NCBI GenBank assembly: GCA_015227615.1
Contig: JAALGZ010000005.1
Coordinates: 62,001-126,000 of the forward strand
Length of the DNA: 64,000 nucleotides
Reading direction: 5' to 3'
Source of the DNA: Labyrinthula sp. Ha
Lineage: Eukaryota > Sar > Bigyra > Labyrinthulida > Labyrinthulaceae
The notes below the pieces were generated by a model. The model was not told where the DNA came from. It worked only from the letters and a program-made list of their open reading frames with translations, and made no database searches. Made by a program: the position numbers and the translations under genes. The stretch's first letter is position 1. Each line of letters begins with the position of its first letter. Positions 57,495 to 64,000 of the stretch are shown in pieces.

Positions 57495-60400
57495 CGGGTG
57501 CTGCGTTGAGTATTGAAAAAAGTACTATTTTTGGAACTTATTCTTGAAATTAGACAACGTATTATTCTTTGTCTATTTTAGAATGGTTATAACTTTCGAT
57601 TCTTTAATTAGAATGCCTTTTTTGTTTATCTTTCGAAAGAGAATTTTTTTCAAATGTTTTACTTTGTCCATGGTTCAAGTCGAATTCTAGAACAGCAAAG
57701 TTCCAGCAAATTAGCAAAGAGCCAGTCCATACATTTACAATTGGAAATTCTTTTCTGGCATATATCTACCAATACCTGAATTTTTCTAATATATCATATA
57801 ATTCTACTTAAACTAATCATTAAATTATTCTGTGAAATACCGGTAAAGTTGATAAGATGATTAATCACCATATACAATTTCCTATGTTTAATTGCCTTTA
57901 TCAGTCATTGTGTATTTTGGGGTCGGATTATGCAGTTGCACATTATAGAAAAACAGCGATTTTCAAAACTGGGATCTTTTGAAAACATTTTGTTAGAATT
58001 GACTTATACAAAATTCCTAACTGGGCATGAATGGGCCCTTATACTTTGAACGCAAAAAATATGTCCTAGATAGACGCAAAAAACAAAAAGAGACAGTCAA
58101 GTGAAACTTTAGGGTCACTTACTATAATAAGAACTGTTTGACAAGACATATATAATAACGCTTTTGCAACGAAAGTGCTGTCTGAGAATACATAATGAGT
58201 ATAGAACATGACTCTAATGAAACAGAGTTATTAAAGTAATCCACACTTGGTGCTTATCTACGCTGAGCAGAATATTCTGAGAAGACAGAGCCTCCTATAT
58301 GGTAAGACAATGTCATGGATGCAACCTGGGTTTCCCTTTAATCAAATAGTTAAGTATCTCAGTATCATATGATAATAGATAAGCATAGATTTGAAGGATT
58401 ATCCGTGGTTTCATATTATGCCAGGGGCTAAATTATTATAAAGTTCTTGCAAATTTTTGGAACAAGCTAACTTACACAATGTAGAATTTCAAACCTACGT
58501 TACCTTACGGAATAACTTGTAGTAATTGAGTTGCTTTTACTTTCAAATGTCATAAATCCCATAATATGTCACCTTACTTCCAAACAAACATAGCATTCGA
58601 GAAATAGCTCCTCAGCCGATACTAAGAAGAGCACATTTAGAGGGTCCTTAGTACTCCGCTCGAAAAACCATGAAAACTGAACTGCTTCTATATTACGTAG
58701 AAACCTACATTAATTTACCTCTCGACCCATCAGCGAGGAGCTAATTCATGTCCTTTCCTGGTAAGCATGGAAACATGTTAGTTGACACCTGAACTCTACA
58801 GAATGTGATTCTTAGCATATATGTAATGACTTGGGTTGTGTAAGACCTCTTGAAGAGAGGATCATCATTTTTGATTGGGTTTCATAGCTTTGAACCTGGG
58901 GAAGATTTCTTGCACATTAAATTAATATACCAAATGATCTGAATAGTTTTTTCTTTGTTATTACGCTGCCGCGTGAGTCAATCAAAAACAAAGATTTGTT
59001 ACCTCAGACTTCAGGTAAGTAAAACGTATTCTTTTAATTGAACCTCATCAACCTACGCTAGGTAAATAGTTTTTATGCTCTGTAATTAATCCTATTTGTT
59101 CAAATATCTGTAAAAAATTAGTTAAAGGCATGCCTTTCTAATGATAATTTATCAGGGGAGTACCATCCTCTAGGAGGATACACCTTTTACTCGTGTTTAG
59201 CAATTCTTTTTGAGAGAAAGAGTTTCACTAGAGCGTCTTCCATATGGTAGCATGGTATATTGTGGCCATGTTTGTAGTGTTGGTAACAAGTAATGCACCT
59301 TTCTGACCGTTTCATTCTCTCGAAAAAACTGAATTGTGAAACTCAGTAAAACAAGTTTTTCGAATTTGTGACAGCCCTCAAACATTTTTTTAAGAACCGG
59401 CCAAACTTTTTTATAAAAGGATAATGAAGCGTTTGAGTTGTGCGACCTTTTAAACTTGAAAACTTTTAGATTGAGGAATACATGTGGTATAATGCCAATT
59501 TAACGTACAAACAAGTCACTGGACTTGACGTGTGTGCTCTCAGGTTAATGTAATAGAAAGAAGAAGATCAAGATTTAATAATATTTGTAATCCCCAATTT
59601 AGCGTTGGGTTCTAACAATCATTAAGCTTCTCAAGACTATTCAACCATTAGTCGAAGCTCCTCAAATATTTCTCAATCTCACTCAACTTTCCCAAAACTT
59701 TTCCAATCCCAATTAAGTTTAATTGAGAGACTCAAAGGGGGTCATCACTACAGTACGATGTTATTAGAGTACCTTTCTCCCGAGTAATTGTATACCCGGT
59801 GGGGTTATGACCAGGTTTTAAATATTGTAACTGAATATTTTCAAATTATACCAGTTTCTCTAGATCACTGTTTACTTAAAGAGATGAATAGATCTTTCAT
59901 CTGAGCAGAAGTTAATCAGGGTTCATAGCATTGCATAGCTTCATCAGTATACAGGAGATGAGAAAAATGGGCTAGGCTCTAATACATAATATTAAAACTT
60001 TCTAGGAGAGTAAATTCAAAACTACAGTTTAGTGCATAGATATATTTTATTCTTGGAGAATGATGACAAATATACCTTCAAGCATCTTGATACCAGCGAG
60101 TCTCTAAGAAAGGCTTTACCAAAATTAAATATAGAAATACTTTGAAAGTTACCATTACATGCGAAATATAACAGCCCTTCAAATAGTTAGTCTCATATCT
60201 TGGGCATAGTCGCTTCATTTAGATTCCTACTGTAGCTACAAGAGACAAAAGAAACAAAGTTGGAGTTTGGTATTTCTCCTCAGAGATATTAAAACGAAAA
60301 GTTGTAATGAATATAAGCACATTTTTCTATAACGTATGATGAAAAGATTTGGAATATAACTTTAAGCGCCAACAGAAACTGACTTGGGTATTTTTCTTGT

Positions 60401-63400
60401 TTTTCAATAACGAAAATTTTATTGGAGATCTTTATCAAAGTCTCATTCAACCTAAAGTACTCCTTCATAACTATTCTTAATATAAATGTCTGTTGGTCCA
60501 CTCCGTTGGAGAAAGTTTCTTTCCAATGATGTTAATAGATTGTCCAGTTAGCTTTCAGAATGAAGTTATATTGCTAGATTAAAGTATTGCAGTAATTTTT
60601 TTTTTCGGTGTAGCGCAGTTTTTCTCTTCTCGTAGGACCTCATACCAATTTGTGGACCGGTATATGCTATCTAATTACCACAAAAGTTAGCTATTACCTT
60701 TACTGTATTGCCACCAATAACAGAGCATATCTAGTTCTTTTCACCAAATTCTGTCCCATTGTTTTACTGCACATGGGGCAAGAATTCCCCACTGATAAAG
60801 AGAGATTGGAAGTCCATTGAGCTTCAAGCATAGTGCCACCATATGCCGCGAACAAATATCAACTGCTTCAACAACCTTTCAGAGAAGTAAAAGTAGCTAG
60901 TGATCTTGGAGGACTGCGTTTTAAGGTATGGGAAATACTTAACTAACACTACAGTGTCGTTTCGTGAATAAATTGTTGCTTTAAAACGTTTATGCATCAA
61001 TACGAAACAATAAACTGAATGCACCCTATTGCTGAAAATTACTTTTTTGCATCTTCATGAATAACCAAGTTATCTATTTAGACACCAAATGGTATAGTTA
61101 GTCCTTAGAACAAAATTAGAACCTTCTTATGTTATCGATAATTGGTGTTAAGTTGAAATCGAGGAATGAAGTATTTCAGTTTATTCAAACTCATTTCATT
61201 AGATAATTCATTTAATCTCCCATCTTTTAAATCGATTAAATCCTCGGTTCTGCCTCAAAACTTGAATATAAAGAGATAAAATCTACTCATTTTGGGATAG
61301 ATTAACTCGAGAACTTGTAATCTAAGAAATACTCATGGCAGGGATATACTCCTAGAAACACTAAGTCCGACAGTTCATGCTTTTTTTTAAATAAAAATGC
61401 CTTTCTGTTTCAATAGAAATGGATCTTGATTCTACTTTTCAGAGTCTTTTTAAAATATGAGTCTATAGCTCCAAATATACATAAAACTGCTTAAAGCTCT
61501 ATCAATTTAGTCAAGCCTATCAGCAATAATTTTAAACACAGGTACTTTTTTGAAATTTAATTATGAAGAATTTTAACGTGACTACGCTAAATTATGTTAT
61601 AGCGTATGAACTATAGTTTGCAAACCTCAACAGGGTAGCGATGACGATATAAATTTGTATTCCTCTTATGAGTGTGATAATTCCTATGAAAATACTTTGT
61701 TCCCATGGCACACTGAAATTTATGAATAATTAGAGCTCATATGTCAAAATCTCCATACTATGTACATTCCAATATAGCACATTATTAAATCCAGAAAACC
61801 GCGGTTTAAAGATACTATTATGATGAAATCACACACACCAAAGTTTGTCAAAATTTTTCTTACTCTCGATTTCCTACTGGGGTGGTTAAATATAAGGATA
61901 TACTTTCTGTCTAAAAAAATGTAAAACCAAATAGAATTTATTATTCAGTAAAAATATTCGCTTCGAGAAGGAACCTCTGCCTCTGCTCCGATTAACTGTG
62001 ATTTCGGTAAGAAAGTAAACGTCCTTGTGTATAGTGGTGTCACAAATATCTAACTAAATGAGTTTACTGTTTTCTTTTTCAATTTAGTCATTCAAGCTGT
62101 ACAAACCAACTAAACCACCACTAAATCCTAAATTCATGACTCCCAATAAACATTTTTATTTTAAAACCATACATAGCTCTAAAGATAAGGAATCGGAATT
62201 TTCTCTTTAAAGCAGTCAATTTCGTGAATGTTGAGAATATTTAAAGTCCGCCTAGCAGAATATAATATCCACCGTACAAAATCAACAGTTAGAGAACCAA
62301 ATAAATATGTAGTCAGAGAGTGATTTTTTTGGAACCTCTTTTTGAACCAGTACTAAAATCTCAATTATAAGTTTTGGAAAAGGGCAAAGATTAATCTAGA
62401 GCTATATCATGAGAAAAAGCATCAGAACTATAGAATTTTTGAACAATAGATTTTAATATGTTGGAGCTTATCAAATATTCTCTTAGAAGCTCTAATTAAT
62501 TAAAAAAATTGCCAAAACGCAATAAAACTTTCATAGCCTACACGTAGTTGATAGAAGGTTTCACCAATATAAGAATATGGGTATAATGAATGGGGTAGCG
62601 CCATACGAGCTCCCGTTGAAACATAATGTTAAGGTTTTCTAGTTAGTCGATGCTCCATCTCATAAAATTCAGACTGTATTTTATTTTCTTACAAATAGAA
62701 GGTGAAAATCTGACTTGTTGCTCAAATATTAGGACAGAACTTAATCCAAACGCGTTGTTTACTTCAACCGTTGAAATTGGTCACATATTATAGCGACAAG
62801 AGCCAAAACTACAGCAAAATATGTAACACTGTACTAACTTGTTCCAGTTGGGTTTTTTGAGCTTTGAGATAAATTTTGGACTTATTTATTCAGATTTTAA
62901 TGGAGAAGATGCTGGAACCTTTTATATATGTATGCAATGATTTAAATAGTGATATCTCAACTCGCATATAAAATTAACTAGATTTTAAGGTGTAAGTTTT
63001 TTGATTCTAAACAGTTGCACAAAATATCGTAAACAAAAAAGTATCTCTACTAATATTCTATAATGAAAGAACCTAGCCTTATTCTTAGAGAGAAACCAAC
63101 CTCCACAATTGGTTTTGCTATTGTGAATCCTGTAGAAGCTAATCTGCCAAATCTTAGCATCCTCGAATTCCAAGCAAAAGTGAGACCAGGTACAGAAAAC
63201 TTCATAGTCTATTCAATTAAGTTGTTGAAGAGACTAACGAAGAAAATTTTCTATGGACAAAGTTTTCTTGTTTGTTCAAATCATTGTGGCCGGATCCAGC
63301 AAGCGCACCTCTCAGTGACAACTCAGTACTGCTTAATTGCCCATTGTAGCAAAAAAAATCTAATCCTTATTGTTTAGTACTCAAGTAATCTATTCCCATA

Positions 63401-64000
63401 TTCTATGGCTTCTTCAGTTGTATTCGTTTCTTTTATTTCTTTTCTAGCAGTCAAACGCTGTAATCTTTCAGTCTAATTAATTCCGAGCGTGGATACAGAT
63501 ATCATAGCCCAAGAGCTACACATGCATATGGCCTTTGAATGTGTTCTCCATCAGAATGTACGTATTTGAGTGCAAGTATCATTCAAAATCCTCAAGAATT
63601 TGCTGAGCACGAGCCAATCTGGTATTCTTGCATAGTTCCCTGTAACTTTAATTTCTTTTTTTATGATGAACGGTCGATTTGGACTGTTCATGCAAAGACG
63701 CAATGAAGCTAAATTGTTACCAAAACATTCCATCTACCAAGGGATATCCCTAGAATTGAGCTAAAAATTTCATGTATTCACCCCATGGTTTTATACTTTT
63801 GAGACTTCTATCAGCATCTAAGAATAGACTAAAATCTTTTCGTAATATTTTGCCCGTAATTGAATGAAATGGTTAACTTAACGTAGTTGTCTTCTTATGG
63901 TTTCTTATTACTGCTTTTGGGCCATTGAAAATTGAAGATGAGAAATTGATGTGTTGAAGGCTAGCTTTGATATTTTTCCGATGATTGTGTGCTTCGATCT
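57495..64000. other. Gene desert, ~6.5 kb
   Basis: No supported gene. The longest open stretch (63063-63377, 104 codons) has no recognisable domain and overlaps an antisense open stretch. A region around 59580-59740 contains CTCAA-rich segments suggestive of an old repeat, but I could not define its ends. Confidence 0.55.

Noticed and set aside
63063-63377. 104-codon open frame at the right edge
   Set aside because: No domain, no conserved neighbour, and an overlapping antisense frame; insufficient support.

Overview
The window reads as nuclear DNA of an AT-rich, gene-sparse unicellular eukaryote. Coding sequence occupies roughly a fifth to a quarter of it. The organism has mitochondria (a pre-sequence-bearing ISCA1-type protein), a COPI secretory pathway (beta-COP) and probably a flagellum (a CFAP97-like protein). 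Every intron I can place from protein continuity is 28-31 nt long. Pro-Thr/Ser-Pro repeats in an extracellular protein, a class C receptor and ABCG half-transporters would suit a stramenopile or another SAR-group protist, but this taxonomic placement is an inference.

Layout. 0-3.7 kb: no convincing gene; holds a short inverted-repeat element. 3.7-6.2 kb: intronless class C (GABA-B-like) receptor. 6.5-6.95 kb: a ~460-bp terminal-inverted-repeat element. 10.1-11.4 kb: three-exon single-pass membrane protein of unknown family. 11.9-15.5 kb and 18.4-19.8 kb: two decayed loci that look like relatives of one another (membrane anchor, LRR-like or Cys-rich ectodomain, a Pro-Thr-rich stretch in the first). 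20.4-20.9 kb (minus): acidic/basic nuclear-type protein with a textbook SUMO-interacting motif. 25.1-37.7 kb: two ABCG half-transporter genes in direct orientation, separated by a young, whole-looking Ty1/copia element that itself landed inside a copy of the 460-bp element. 37.7-46.4 kb: desert with a 37-bp tandem repeat and a second short inverted-repeat element. 46.4-47.9 kb: SANT protein and HAD-like protein, convergent. 50.5-51.0 kb: another 460-bp element. 51.8-57.5 kb: compact cluster with ISCA1 (minus), beta-COP (plus, four exons), CFAP97-like (plus), a basic protein (minus) and a SANT/Myb-like protein (minus). 57.5-64 kb: desert.

The most notable signals are: (1) the ABCG pair is near-identical over ~1.57 kb, including the intron, but sharply diverged on both sides, the mark of recent gene conversion; (2) a 12-bp element conserved at the same distance upstream of both ABCG starts; (3) uniformly ultra-short introns; (4) two families of TA-flanked non-autonomous elements; (5) the pair of decayed membrane-protein loci. 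I did not find a clearly new multi-gene system.
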